From Pseudomonadota bacterium (GTDB lineage Bacteria > Pseudomonadota > Alphaproteobacteria > Rhizobiales > Devosiaceae), in NCBI GenBank assembly GCA_023387585.1, contig JAEWHZ010000073.1:1-14633 (forward strand): DNA of 14,633 nt, read 5' to 3'. Positions 6,941 to 12,302 of this stretch are shown here, piece after piece. The notes under the pieces are model-generated. The model did no database searches and was not told where the DNA came from. It saw nothing but the letters and a program-made list of their open reading frames with translations. How positions within the stretch are numbered: position 1 is the stretch's first letter; every line of letters starts with the position of its first letter. The translations under genes and the position numbers were made by a program.

Positions 6941-6956
6941 TTAACAATACGTTAAC
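6941..6956. promoter_or_regulatory. CtrA-type binding site (TTAA-N7-TTAAC)
   Basis: TTAACAATACGTTAAC matches the full CtrA consensus TTAA-N7-TTAAC exactly. It sits between two divergent genes: 20 bp before the ATG at 6977 and 55 bp before the ATG at 6885. So close to 6977, bound CtrA would likely repress that gene, while the distance to 6885 would fit activation. It is read from sequence only. Confidence 0.65.
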
Positions 6957-6976
6957 GGACGCAGGGTGCGACGGGG

Positions 6977-7294
6977 ATGTTGCGCGAATTGCTGCTGGCG
7001 GCCTTCATCATGGGAGTGGGGCTGTGCATCGCCGGGGCGGGGACGCACCTGTATCAATGGCTGGCGCGCCAGCAGGCGCTGCTGCGCTTCGACGGGCCCA
7101 CGGTGGCGCATATGCTGGGCAATCTGGTGCTCAGCTTCGTGTGCGGGCCGTATATCATGCTCAAGCTGGGCATGGGGTTCGACAACGGGGTGCGCTCCAT
7201 GTCCGGACTGCTGGTCGCCGCGTTCGTCGCGTTCGGCTGGGCGTTTTTGACCGGGTTGCTGTTCGTCGGAGCCTATGTGGCGGTGCGATCGTAG
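6977..7294 (+). CDS. Small three-helix membrane protein, unknown function
   Basis: A 105-residue protein with hydrophobic segments at about residues 4-26, 44-64 and 76-101, separated by short charged loops (ARQQALLRFDG and KLGMGFDNGVR). It would be an inner-membrane protein. I believe similar proteins occur as conserved hypotheticals in Hyphomicrobiales, but I cannot name a family with certainty. AGGG (6963-6966) lies 10 bases before the ATG. Its promoter region contains a full CtrA-type site. The only downstream features are a perfect palindrome and the convergent cysteine peptidase gene. Confidence 0.8.
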   Translation: MLRELLLAAFIMGVGLCIAGAGTHLYQWLARQQALLRFDGPTVAHMLGNLVLSFVCGPYIMLKLGMGFDNGVRSMSGLLVAAFVAFGWAFLTGLLFVGAYVAVRS

Positions 7295-7339
7295 AGTCTT
7301 TGCAAGCACTTCGCGGCGGAAGCGGGGAAATCGAATCAA

Positions 7340-7373
7340 CGAGGCCGGCAATGGGCGCCCATTGCCGGCCTCG
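7340..7373. terminator. Perfect 34-bp palindrome, probable bidirectional terminator
   Basis: Arms of 17 bases (7340-7356 and 7357-7373) are exactly complementary with no spacer; the centre is ATGGGCGCCCAT. It lies between the stops of two convergent genes (7294 and 7422), where a bidirectional terminator is expected. The tails are only modestly T-rich (TCGTTTC on plus, GTTGATTCGATTT on minus). The rest of the 127-bp gap holds nothing else I can name. Confidence 0.6.
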
Positions 7374-7421
7374 TCGTTTCGGACCCCGTCTTGTCAGGGA
7401 GCGGGACCCGGTCCGGTTGCG

Positions 7422-8039
7422 TCAGCGGTTCGTCGAGGCGGTGACGGTGACGCGGTCGTCGAGCATGTCGACCCAGCGGCCGGAATGGGCCTGGTCCTGG
7501 CGCTTGACGTAGGTGTAGGGCGTTTCGTGCCAGACGCGGATCAGCGCGTCCTGGTTGTCGAGCACGAGGTCGCCGCGATCGGTGCGGACGACGAGCACGG
7601 CATGGCCGTCGCCATTGGGCTCGCGGACGACGCTGATCAGCAGGGTGGAGGCGGGCCAGCCGCGCTCGATCAGCGCGCGGCGCTTGGCGAGCACGTAGTC
7701 CTCGCAATCGCCAAAGCCGCTGACGGGATAGGTCCAGAACTCCTCAACCTGGTAGAGGTCCATGTCGGTGGCCGGCGCGATGGTGGTGTTGTAGTGGGCG
7801 TTGACCTCGATCAGGTCCTGCCAGCGCGCCTCGGTGAGCGGCACGGCGGCGATCAGCTCGGCATTGGCGCCGCATTCGCCGGGGCGGGTGGCGCAGAACT
7901 GGGCGTGGCCGATGGGAACGGAGGTCGCCTGGCGGGCGGTGGGCACGAAGGCGACGTTGGTGAAGTCGATGGCGGCGGCCGGCGCGGCGAAGGCGAGGGC
8001 GAAAAAGAGCGCCGATGCGATGCGAAGAATGCGGTTCAT
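7422..8039 (-). CDS. Transglutaminase-like cysteine peptidase (BTLCP family), secreted
   Basis: A 205-residue protein with a signal peptide at residues 1-23 (hydrophobic core LFFALAFAAP, cleavage after AAA), so it should act in the periplasm. The papain/transglutaminase-like triad of the bacterial BTLCP family (PF06035) is visible: Cys112 in FGDCEDYV, His146 in DGHAVLVV and Asp161 in LVLDNQDA. Cys49 and Cys56 (FCATRPGEC) may form a disulfide. Relatives such as LapG cleave surface adhesins under c-di-GMP control, but the short alphaproteobacterial members are mostly uncharacterised, and no LapD-like partner or large adhesin is in the window. A GGAG 7 bases before the ATG supports the start. 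The next gene upstream on the same strand is the PilZ gene, 134 bp away. Confidence 0.92.
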   Translation of the reverse strand: MNRILRIASALFFALAFAAPAAAIDFTNVAFVPTARQATSVPIGHAQFCATRPGECGANAELIAAVPLTEARWQDLIEVNAHYNTTIAPATDMDLYQVEEFWTYPVSGFGDCEDYVLAKRRALIERGWPASTLLISVVREPNGDGHAVLVVRTDRGDLVLDNQDALIRVWHETPYTYVKRQDQAHSGRWVDMLDDRVTVTASTNR

Positions 8040-8127
8040 GTGTGATCTCCCTGACGGAGACCACGCTAAGAGCCGCGGATTTCGGGCTTAGGAAAAAAGC
8101 CGGGGTGTTTTTAGACGAGTTTTATCG

Positions 8128-8145
8128 ATGCGATTCAGGTCGCAT
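8128..8145. repeat. Inverted repeat upstream of the BTLCP gene
   Basis: ATGCGA (8128-8133) and TCGCAT (8140-8145) are separated by 6 bases, about 90-106 bp upstream of the peptidase ATG and 29 bp beyond the PilZ stop. No T-run follows on either strand, so an operator is more likely than a terminator. A GATAAA that could serve as a minus-strand -10 lies next to it. Confidence 0.35.
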
Positions 8146-8173
8146 TCACCATGACGGGATGGGATTTCGGAGT

Positions 8174-8806
8174 TCAGTTCACGCGCAGGTTCTGCTGGAT
8201 CACGGTGATCATCTGCTGGTGCGAGGCGAACTCGACCGCGACCCCGTTCTGGAAATGGCGCACGACGCGCGCGCGCATGCGCCCCAGCGTCACCGGCGTG
8301 CCCATGGCGGGACGTACGTCGAGCTCGACGGCGGCGCCGGACAGCGAGATGTCGATGATCTTGCAATTGTAGCGCCGGCCATCGTCGAGGGTGATGGTCG
8401 AATGGCGGTTGTCGGGCACGAGGCGCTCGTGGCGGCGGTCCTCGGGCAGGTTGAGCAGGTCCTTGTTGGCGAGCCAGGTCAGCTGGGCCGCCATCTTGTC
8501 GCGCTTGCGCGCCGAAGCCTCGATGGAGAGAACGAATCCGCCATCAATGGATTCGACCAGCGTGCCCTCGATGCGCCCGATATGGTCGACATAGGCGATC
8601 AGCCGCTCGCCCGGCAGGCCGGCGACGGGGGCGATGACGACGGCATCGCCGGGGGACATCTCGAGAATCTGGCAGGGGAACTCGCGGCGGTCGGCGAGCA
8701 TGTAGCGCCCGAGCACGGAAACCCGCACGCGCTGGAAGCGCGAATCGCCGGCGGCCGGGCGTGACGGGGCCGGGTTGCGGATCGTCGTGATTTCGTCGGT
8801 GAACAT
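8174..8806 (-). CDS. Tandem PilZ domain protein (c-di-GMP effector type)
   Basis: A 210-residue cytosolic protein with two PilZ-like domains. The C-terminal one (about 122-205) has both c-di-GMP motifs: R124-RHE-R128 (RxxxR) and DISLSG at 152-157 (DxSxxG). The N-terminal one (about 22-117) keeps the fold pattern, but its motifs are degenerate: SRFQRVR lacks the RxxxR spacing and EMSPGD replaces DxSxxG. Probably only the second domain binds c-di-GMP, with the first used for dimerisation or partner binding. I chose the ATG at 8804-8806. A GTG at 8842 would add 12 residues, and neither has a good ribosome site. It lies downstream of a PAS gene and upstream of a BTLCP peptidase, all on the minus strand. 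Role in motility, adhesion or polysaccharide control is inferred from the family. Confidence 0.9.
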   Translation of the reverse strand: MFTDEITTIRNPAPSRPAAGDSRFQRVRVSVLGRYMLADRREFPCQILEMSPGDAVVIAPVAGLPGERLIAYVDHIGRIEGTLVESIDGGFVLSIEASARKRDKMAAQLTWLANKDLLNLPEDRRHERLVPDNRHSTITLDDGRRYNCKIIDISLSGAAVELDVRPAMGTPVTLGRMRARVVRHFQNGVAVEFASHQQMITVIQQNLRVN

Positions 8807-8878
8807 CAGCCAGCCAGGAGCCAACGGAGCGTGATAATTCACAACTGTAAAGCCCGGTGGTTAACGCAAGGTGTCGTG

Positions 8879-8896
8879 CTCCGCCCATTTGCGGAG
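8879..8896. other. Short hairpin between the PAS and PilZ genes
   Basis: CTCCGC (8879-8884) and GCGGAG (8891-8896) form a 6-bp stem with a 6-base loop, followed by the 11-bp palindrome GGTAATTTACC (8897-8907). There is no T-run, so a terminator is doubtful. The 190-bp gap also holds a lone TTAAC (8863) and the REP-like element at 8951. Confidence 0.35.
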
Positions 8897-8950
8897 GGTA
8901 ATTTACCGGATGCGCGGGAGGCCCGGTTTAGTGCCGGATCCTTGTTTTTT

Positions 8951-8996
8951 GCGTTCTTCGAAAAGCAGAACTTGCGGCTATTTTTGCTGGAAACGC
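8951..8996. repeat. REP-like palindromic element, copy A
   Basis: This 46-bp segment begins GCGTT and ends TGGAAACGC, with AAAAGC in the left arm and a T-rich right arm, so the ends can pair imperfectly. It matches copy B (9721-9766) in length, in both ends and in the 3' block TGGAAACGCTC. It abuts the stop codon of the PAS gene (8997-8999), which falls in the shared flank GGAAACGCTCAG. Confidence 0.55.
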
Positions 8997-9659
8997 TCAG
9001 CTGCGCCCGCCGTCGATGACCGACAAATGCGCGTAGCGGCGGGCGGATCGGCCGAACAGCGTCGATGGCACGCCGAGGCCGGAGCTTTCGTCGAAGCCGG
9101 TCTCGCCGACGGCATGGGCGTTAATCTGGGCGTTAACGATCGTGGCGATGTCGCCGCCGGCCTGCTCGTCGGGCCAGATGAGCCGCAGGCCGGTGATGCG
9201 CTGTTCGACGATGGGCTGGACGCCGAGCCAGTAGGGCTCCTCCAGCGCCGTCATGGCGCCGAGCAGGCGCAACTGGGTCGAGCCGTTGTGGCGCAGCGGC
9301 AAAAGGATCATCTCGTAATTCGCCCTGGTGGCGATGGCGGTGCTGCCCTGGAAGGTGACGAGGGCGACGGCATGGTCCTCGGTGACGGCGCGGATCAGCG
9401 TTTCGAGGGCGTCGCGGTCCCGGTCGTGCCACAGGGCGGAGAAGGAGCGGCCTTTCAGCTCGCGGCAATAGCTGGTGCACAGATGCGAGCCAGCGAGGCG
9501 GAACTGGTAGGTGCCGCCGAGCTCGGCCTCGAGGATGAAGGTGCTGGCCAGCGCCTCGCGAATCCGGGTGGGGTCGAGATCCTTGCGCTCGGGGGCGCTG
9601 CGCGATCCGCGCAGACCGTTCCAGTAACCGAAGAGCGTTCGCGTGCTCGCTTTTTGCAT
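8997..9659 (-). CDS. PAS domain-containing protein (PAS_5 family)
   Basis: A 220-residue soluble protein of the alphaproteobacterial PAS_5 (PF07310) type, recognised from RTLFGYWNGLRG at residues 7-18, the acidic/basic stretch before it enters the fold (RKDLDPTRIREALASTFILE), YQFRLAGSHLCTSYCRELKG at 51-70 and FSALW at 73-77. It is a sensory-type fold with no output domain fused. The last 80 residues are of unknown fold. I chose the ATG at 9657-9659, which has GGAAG 6 bases upstream. The frame runs open to 9737 without a better site. It is transcribed toward the tandem PilZ gene 190 bp away. A REP-like element lies at each end of the gene. Ligand and partner are unknown. Confidence 0.85.
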   Translation of the reverse strand: MQKASTRTLFGYWNGLRGSRSAPERKDLDPTRIREALASTFILEAELGGTYQFRLAGSHLCTSYCRELKGRSFSALWHDRDRDALETLIRAVTEDHAVALVTFQGSTAIATRANYEMILLPLRHNGSTQLRLLGAMTALEEPYWLGVQPIVEQRITGLRLIWPDEQAGGDIATIVNAQINAHAVGETGFDESSGLGVPSTLFGRSARRYAHLSVIDGGRS

Positions 9660-9674
9660 TCTTGTCTTCCGCTG

Positions 9675-9703
9675 GACCATTTCGCTGTCTCGACGAAATG
9701 GTC
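9675..9703. repeat. 10-bp inverted repeat just upstream of the PAS gene
   Basis: GACCATTTCG (9675-9684) and CGAAATGGTC (9694-9703) are perfect inverted arms with a 9-base spacer, beginning 16 bp upstream of the PAS start codon. A hairpin here would sit in the 5' leader, and a protein dimer could use it as an operator. The inner 8-bp arms are the same as those at 4031-4063. Confidence 0.6.
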
Positions 9704-9720
9704 GTAAGCCCTCGTTGGTC

Positions 9721-9766
9721 GCGTTTCCGAACCACAAAAGCGGGAATCCACTTTGGTTGGAAACGC
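9721..9766. repeat. REP-like palindromic element, copy B
   Basis: A 46-bp segment bounded by GCGTTTCC (9721-9728) and GGAAACGC (9759-9766), a perfect 8-bp inverted repeat. The arms continue imperfectly inward (GAACCACAAAAG against CTTTGGTTGG). The flank CTCTAGA follows. It is the better-paired partner of copy A, 770 bp away in the same orientation. Sequences of this style are dispersed in Hyphomicrobiales genomes, as far as I recall. Confidence 0.6.
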
Positions 9767-9848
9767 TCTAGAATCGTGCGAGCTGTGCCGGATGCAGCGT
9801 CGCTCCCGCCAAACGCGAATGTGACAAAGCCGGTGCCGGAAAGCGCGC

Positions 9849-9870
9849 TTAAACAATTCTTAAGGTTAAC
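9849..9870. promoter_or_regulatory. CtrA-type binding site with an extra half-site
   Basis: TTAA (9849-9852), seven bases, and TTAA (9860-9863) match the CtrA spacing exactly, followed by a third TTAAC at 9866-9870. It lies 63 bp before the rhomboid ATG and about 190 bp before the PAS ATG, so it more likely controls the rhomboid gene. A perfect DnaA box is 20 bp downstream. Confidence 0.6.
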
Positions 9871-9883
9871 GCGGTCGGGTCCA

Positions 9884-9892
9884 TGTGGATAA
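9884..9892 (-). promoter_or_regulatory. DnaA box (TTATCCACA on the minus strand)
   Basis: TGTGGATAA on the plus strand is the exact complement of the consensus DnaA box TTATCCACA. It is a single copy in the rhomboid promoter region, next to the CtrA-type site. It would overlap a possible GTG start at 9885 of the longer rhomboid frame, which is one reason to prefer the ATG at 9933. Confidence 0.55.
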
Positions 9893-9932
9893 GCTGTGCC
9901 GTTTCGAGGCAGGACAGGCGGAGCGCCGGGCG

Positions 9933-10673
9933 ATGAGCGAAGACGGGGGCGAGGCCGGCAAGAGCGCAACAGGGCCGGCGAGAGAGCCGGCGTTCCTGCT
10001 GCCGGGCGTGGTGACGGCGCTGGCGGGCGTGCTGATCGGCATTCACCTCATAGCAACCTTCGCGCTTAACCAAGACATGCGGTTCGAGATGATCGGCCTG
10101 CTGTCGTTCCTGCCGGTGCGGATCGTCGCGGGGTTCGAGGATGCGAGCCTGTGGTGGCCGCTGCTGTGGACGCCGTTCACCCATGCGCTGCTGCATGACG
10201 GGTGGGAGCATCTGCTGGTCAACACGGCCTGGCTGGTGATCTTCGCGACCCCGGTCGCGCGCCGCTACGGGACCGCGCCGACGCTGACGATCTTCTTCGT
10301 TTCGGCGGCGCTGGGCGCTGCGGTGTTCGCCACGACCAACTATGCCGTGCCGGCCTTTTTGCTCGGCGCCTCGGGCGGGGTTTCGGGGCTGACGGGAGCG
10401 GCGGCGCGCTTCATGTTCCAGCCGGTGCTGGTGGCGCGCGACCCGGAAACCGGCGACCCGGTGATTCTGGGGCGCAAGCTGGCAAGTTTCGGGGAGATGC
10501 TGCGCGATCCGCGCGCGCGGGCTTTCGTGCTGATCTGGATCGGGCTCAACGCGGCGATACCGGTGGTCGGCGCCTTCACGGGCGGGCTGGCGGTGCAGAT
10601 CGCCTGGCAGGCGCATATCGGCGGCTTTCTCGCCGGGCTGGTGATGGTGGGGCTGTTCGAGCGGCGGGGCTAG
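9933..10673 (+). CDS. Rhomboid family intramembrane serine protease
   Basis: A 246-residue polytopic inner-membrane protein that would cleave transmembrane helices within the bilayer. The family motifs are intact: HLLVNTAWLVIFA at residues 93-105 (His93, Asn97 of HxxxN), the catalytic GASG with Ser147 at 145-148, and AHIGG with the partner His228 at 227-231. Hydrophobic segments occur near 23-45, 95-108, 115-135, 138-156, 198-215 and 220-242. A loop of about 40 residues between TM4 and TM5 (about 163-197) is charged and may be cytosolic. The ATG at 9933 has GGAG 9 bases upstream. Its TAG stop overlaps the stop of convergent hisI in the palindrome CTAG. The upstream region has CtrA- and DnaA-type sites. 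Substrate is unknown. Confidence 0.92.
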   Translation: MSEDGGEAGKSATGPAREPAFLLPGVVTALAGVLIGIHLIATFALNQDMRFEMIGLLSFLPVRIVAGFEDASLWWPLLWTPFTHALLHDGWEHLLVNTAWLVIFATPVARRYGTAPTLTIFFVSAALGAAVFATTNYAVPAFLLGASGGVSGLTGAAARFMFQPVLVARDPETGDPVILGRKLASFGEMLRDPRARAFVLIWIGLNAAIPVVGAFTGGLAVQIAWQAHIGGFLAGLVMVGLFERRG

Positions 10674-11125
10674 GTTCTATAAACCGCGTGCGGGTCGAAG
10701 AGCGGGGGCATGTCGGGTTGGGAGAGGCGCGCTTCGCCATCGGACTGCTCGACATGGCGATAAAAGCAGCTGCGCCTTCCGGTGTGGCAGGCGGCGCCGT
10801 GGCCGAGCTGTTCGACGCGCAGCACGAAGGCGTCCTGATCGCAATCGGTGCGGATCTCGACAATGCGCTGCAATTCGCCCGAGGTTTCGCCCTTCTTCCA
10901 GATGCGTTTGCGTGAGCGCGAATAGTAGTGGGCGTAGCCGGTTTCGAGGGTGAGGCTCAGCGCCTCTTTGTCGAGATGGGCGACCATCAGCACCTCGCCC
11001 GAGAGATGGTCGATGGTGACGGCGGTGACGAGGCCGGCGGCGTCGAAGCGGGGGGCGAGCACGGTGCCGCCCTCGCGCTCGGCGGGCGAGACGGCATCGA
11101 TGGGGGGGAAGGTGTAGCGGGGCAT
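10670..11125 (-). CDS. hisI: Phosphoribosyl-AMP cyclohydrolase
   Basis: Third step of histidine biosynthesis: opens the adenine ring of phosphoribosyl-AMP, in the cytosol. The 151 residues contain LMVAHLDKEAL at 46-56, the substrate-binding YYSRSRKRIWKKGETSG at 67-83, the Mg2+ motif DCDQD at 94-98 and zinc-binding cysteines 95, 113 and 120 (GAACHTGRRSCFYR). It is a single-function form with no HisE (PRA-PH) domain. Its ATG overlaps the folE stop in TGATG and it has only a weak ribosome site, so translation is probably coupled to folE. The stop TAG shares the CTAG tetranucleotide with the convergent rhomboid stop, leaving no room for a separate terminator. Confidence 0.96.
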   Translation of the reverse strand: MPRYTFPPIDAVSPAEREGGTVLAPRFDAAGLVTAVTIDHLSGEVLMVAHLDKEALSLTLETGYAHYYSRSRKRIWKKGETSGELQRIVEIRTDCDQDAFVLRVEQLGHGAACHTGRRSCFYRHVEQSDGEARLSQPDMPPLFDPHAVYRT

Positions 11126-11748
11126 CAGCGCTGGCGGATCATGGCGAAGAAGCGGTCCTGCTCGTGTCGGTCCTCGGCGAAGACGCCGGTGAAGCGGTGG
11201 GTGACGGTCATGACGTCATGCGCGCGCACGCCGCGCATGGTCATGCACATGTGCTCGGCCTCCATCATCACCGCGGCGCCGCGCGGGCCGAGATGCTCGT
11301 TGATGGCGTCGATGATCTGTGCCGTCAGCGTTTCCTGCGTCTGCAGGCGCCGGGCGAAGACATCGACGAGCCGGGCGAGCTTGGACAGGCCGACAACGCC
11401 ATCATGCGGCAGATAGGCGATATGCGCCTTGCCGAAGAACGGCACCATGTGGTGCTCGCAATGGGAATGGAAGGGGATGTCGCGCACCAGGACGATGTCG
11501 TCATAGCCGCCGACATCCTTGAAGGTGCGCTCGAGCACCTCGCGCGGGTCCTGGGCATAGCCGGCGAACAGCTCGCCATAGGCCTTGGCGACGCGTGCCG
11601 GCGTTTCGAGCAGCCCTTCGCGGCCGGGATCGTCGCCGGCCCAGGCGATCAGCGTGCGCACGGCTGCCTCGGCCTCGGCCCTTGTGGGGCGACAGGGCGG
11701 ATTTTCGGCGCAGGGGACGGCCTGGAGGGGCTTGACGCGGGCATCCAT
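11125..11748 (-). CDS. folE: GTP cyclohydrolase I, type 1
   Basis: Converts GTP to 7,8-dihydroneopterin triphosphate, the first step of tetrahydrofolate synthesis; cytosolic, zinc-dependent and toroidal in the family. The 207 residues include EGLLETPARVAKAYGEL at 44-60, the zinc/catalytic HSHCEHHMVPF at 94-104 (Cys97, His99, His100), GLSKLARLVDVFARRLQTQE at 120-139, and the third zinc ligand Cys168 in EHMCMTMRGV. This zinc-ligand pattern marks the type IA enzyme. I chose the ATG at 11746-11748, with AGGAG 10 bases upstream. A GTG at 11790 would add 14 unconserved residues. hisI is coupled downstream. Upstream, the region divergent to the iscU-like gene has a possible minus-strand promoter. 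Confidence 0.95.
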   Translation of the reverse strand: MDARVKPLQAVPCAENPPCRPTRAEAEAAVRTLIAWAGDDPGREGLLETPARVAKAYGELFAGYAQDPREVLERTFKDVGGYDDIVLVRDIPFHSHCEHHMVPFFGKAHIAYLPHDGVVGLSKLARLVDVFARRLQTQETLTAQIIDAINEHLGPRGAAVMMEAEHMCMTMRGVRAHDVMTVTHRFTGVFAEDRHEQDRFFAMIRQR

Positions 11749-11783
11749 CTCTAGAGCGCTCCTGTTGGGCGGCAGGGCCGGAC

Positions 11784-11812
11784 CTGACACGGGCCGGCGA
11801 GGGTCCTATATA
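11784..11812 (+). promoter_or_regulatory. Sigma70-like promoter of the iscU-like/yidD pair
   Basis: CTGACA (11784-11789, five of six consensus bases) and TATATA (11807-11812) are separated by the ideal 17 bp. The predicted start near 11819 leaves a leader of about 29 bases before the ATG at 11848. The palindrome GAACGTTC (11813-11820) sits immediately after the -10 and could be an operator. Confidence 0.65.
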
Positions 11813-11835
11813 GAACGTTCGGTTCACGCGCCCAA
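11807..11835 (-). promoter_or_regulatory. Possible folE-hisI promoter sharing the same -10
   Basis: On the minus strand TTGGGC (11835-11830), 17 bp, then the same palindromic TATATA (11812-11807). The -35 matches only the TTG of the consensus, so it is weaker than the plus-strand promoter. Predicted start near 11800 gives a leader of about 50 bases to the folE ATG. Confidence 0.35.
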
Positions 11836-11847
11836 GCCGGTATCAGG

Positions 11848-12297
11848 ATGGCAGAGCTCGACAGGCTGTATTCGGAAAAGATCATCGAGATCGCGGCCAA
11901 CCCGCCGCCTGCGCCGCGGCTGGCGGCGCCGCAGGCGAGCGCGCGCAAGGTGAGCCGCATCTGCGGCTCGGCGATCGAGGTCGACATCGCCGTCGAGGGC
12001 GGGGTGTTCGCGCAATATGGGCATTCGGTCAGCGCCTGCGCGCTGGGGCAGACCTCGGCGGCGATCGTAGCGGCAAGGATCGTCGGCACGAAGGTGGCGG
12101 ATTTCCGGGCGCTGCGCGCGGCGATGCATGCGATGCTGAAAGAGGGCGGGGCGCCGCCGGAGGGGCGCTGGGCGGAGCTGGGCTATCTCGAGCCGGTTCG
12201 CGATTTTCCCAACCGGCACGGCTCGACGCTGCTGGTGTTCGACGCGGTGGCAGAGGCGCTGGAAAAGATAGAGTCCAGCCAAACGGTTGGCGCCTGA
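11848..12297 (+). CDS. IscU/NifU-like iron-sulfur cluster scaffold protein, divergent
   Basis: A 149-residue cytosolic protein with the IscU/NifU-N fold pattern. The first cluster cysteine position is RICGSAIEV (Cys39, matching PxCGD of IscU). The second is SACALGQTSAAIV (Cys64, matching GCGSAIASSS). At the third, where IscU has a His-Cys pair, it reads FPNRHGSTLLVFDAVAEAL: His124 is followed by Gly, so the third cysteine is absent. It may bind a cluster with two cysteines plus another ligand, or act as a carrier or modulator. It is not the housekeeping IscU of an isc operon, since no iscS or iscA is near. A good sigma70-like promoter lies 36 bp upstream. yidD starts 5 bases after its stop, so the two are co-transcribed. 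Confidence 0.85.
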   Translation: MAELDRLYSEKIIEIAANPPPAPRLAAPQASARKVSRICGSAIEVDIAVEGGVFAQYGHSVSACALGQTSAAIVAARIVGTKVADFRALRAAMHAMLKEGGAPPEGRWAELGYLEPVRDFPNRHGSTLLVFDAVAEALEKIESSQTVGA

Positions 12298-12302
12298 AGC
12301 TG

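Noticed and set aside
7422..8039. A LapG/LapD adhesin-release system
   Set aside because: The BTLCP protein has the right fold and secretion signal, but no LapD-type receptor, adhesin or type I secretion gene is present in the window.
9119..9138. GTTAATCTGGGCGTTAAC in the PAS gene as a third CtrA site
   Set aside because: The spacing between the TTAA cores is 8, not 7, and it lies inside coding sequence.
9849..9892. Chromosomal origin of replication
   Set aside because: There is one perfect DnaA box only, no AT-rich unwinding stretch, and none of the usual origin neighbours. A regulatory site is the simpler reading.
9885..9932. GTG start of the rhomboid gene at 9885
   Set aside because: It has no ribosome site and falls inside the DnaA box. 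The ATG at 9933 has GGAG with 9-base spacing, and the extra 16 residues look unconserved.
11813..11820. GAACGTTC as an iron-responsive (Irr/RirA) operator of the iscU-like gene
   Set aside because: It matches only the core GAA/TTC spacing loosely and lacks the AT-rich arms expected of an ICE box, so it is kept only as an unnamed palindrome.
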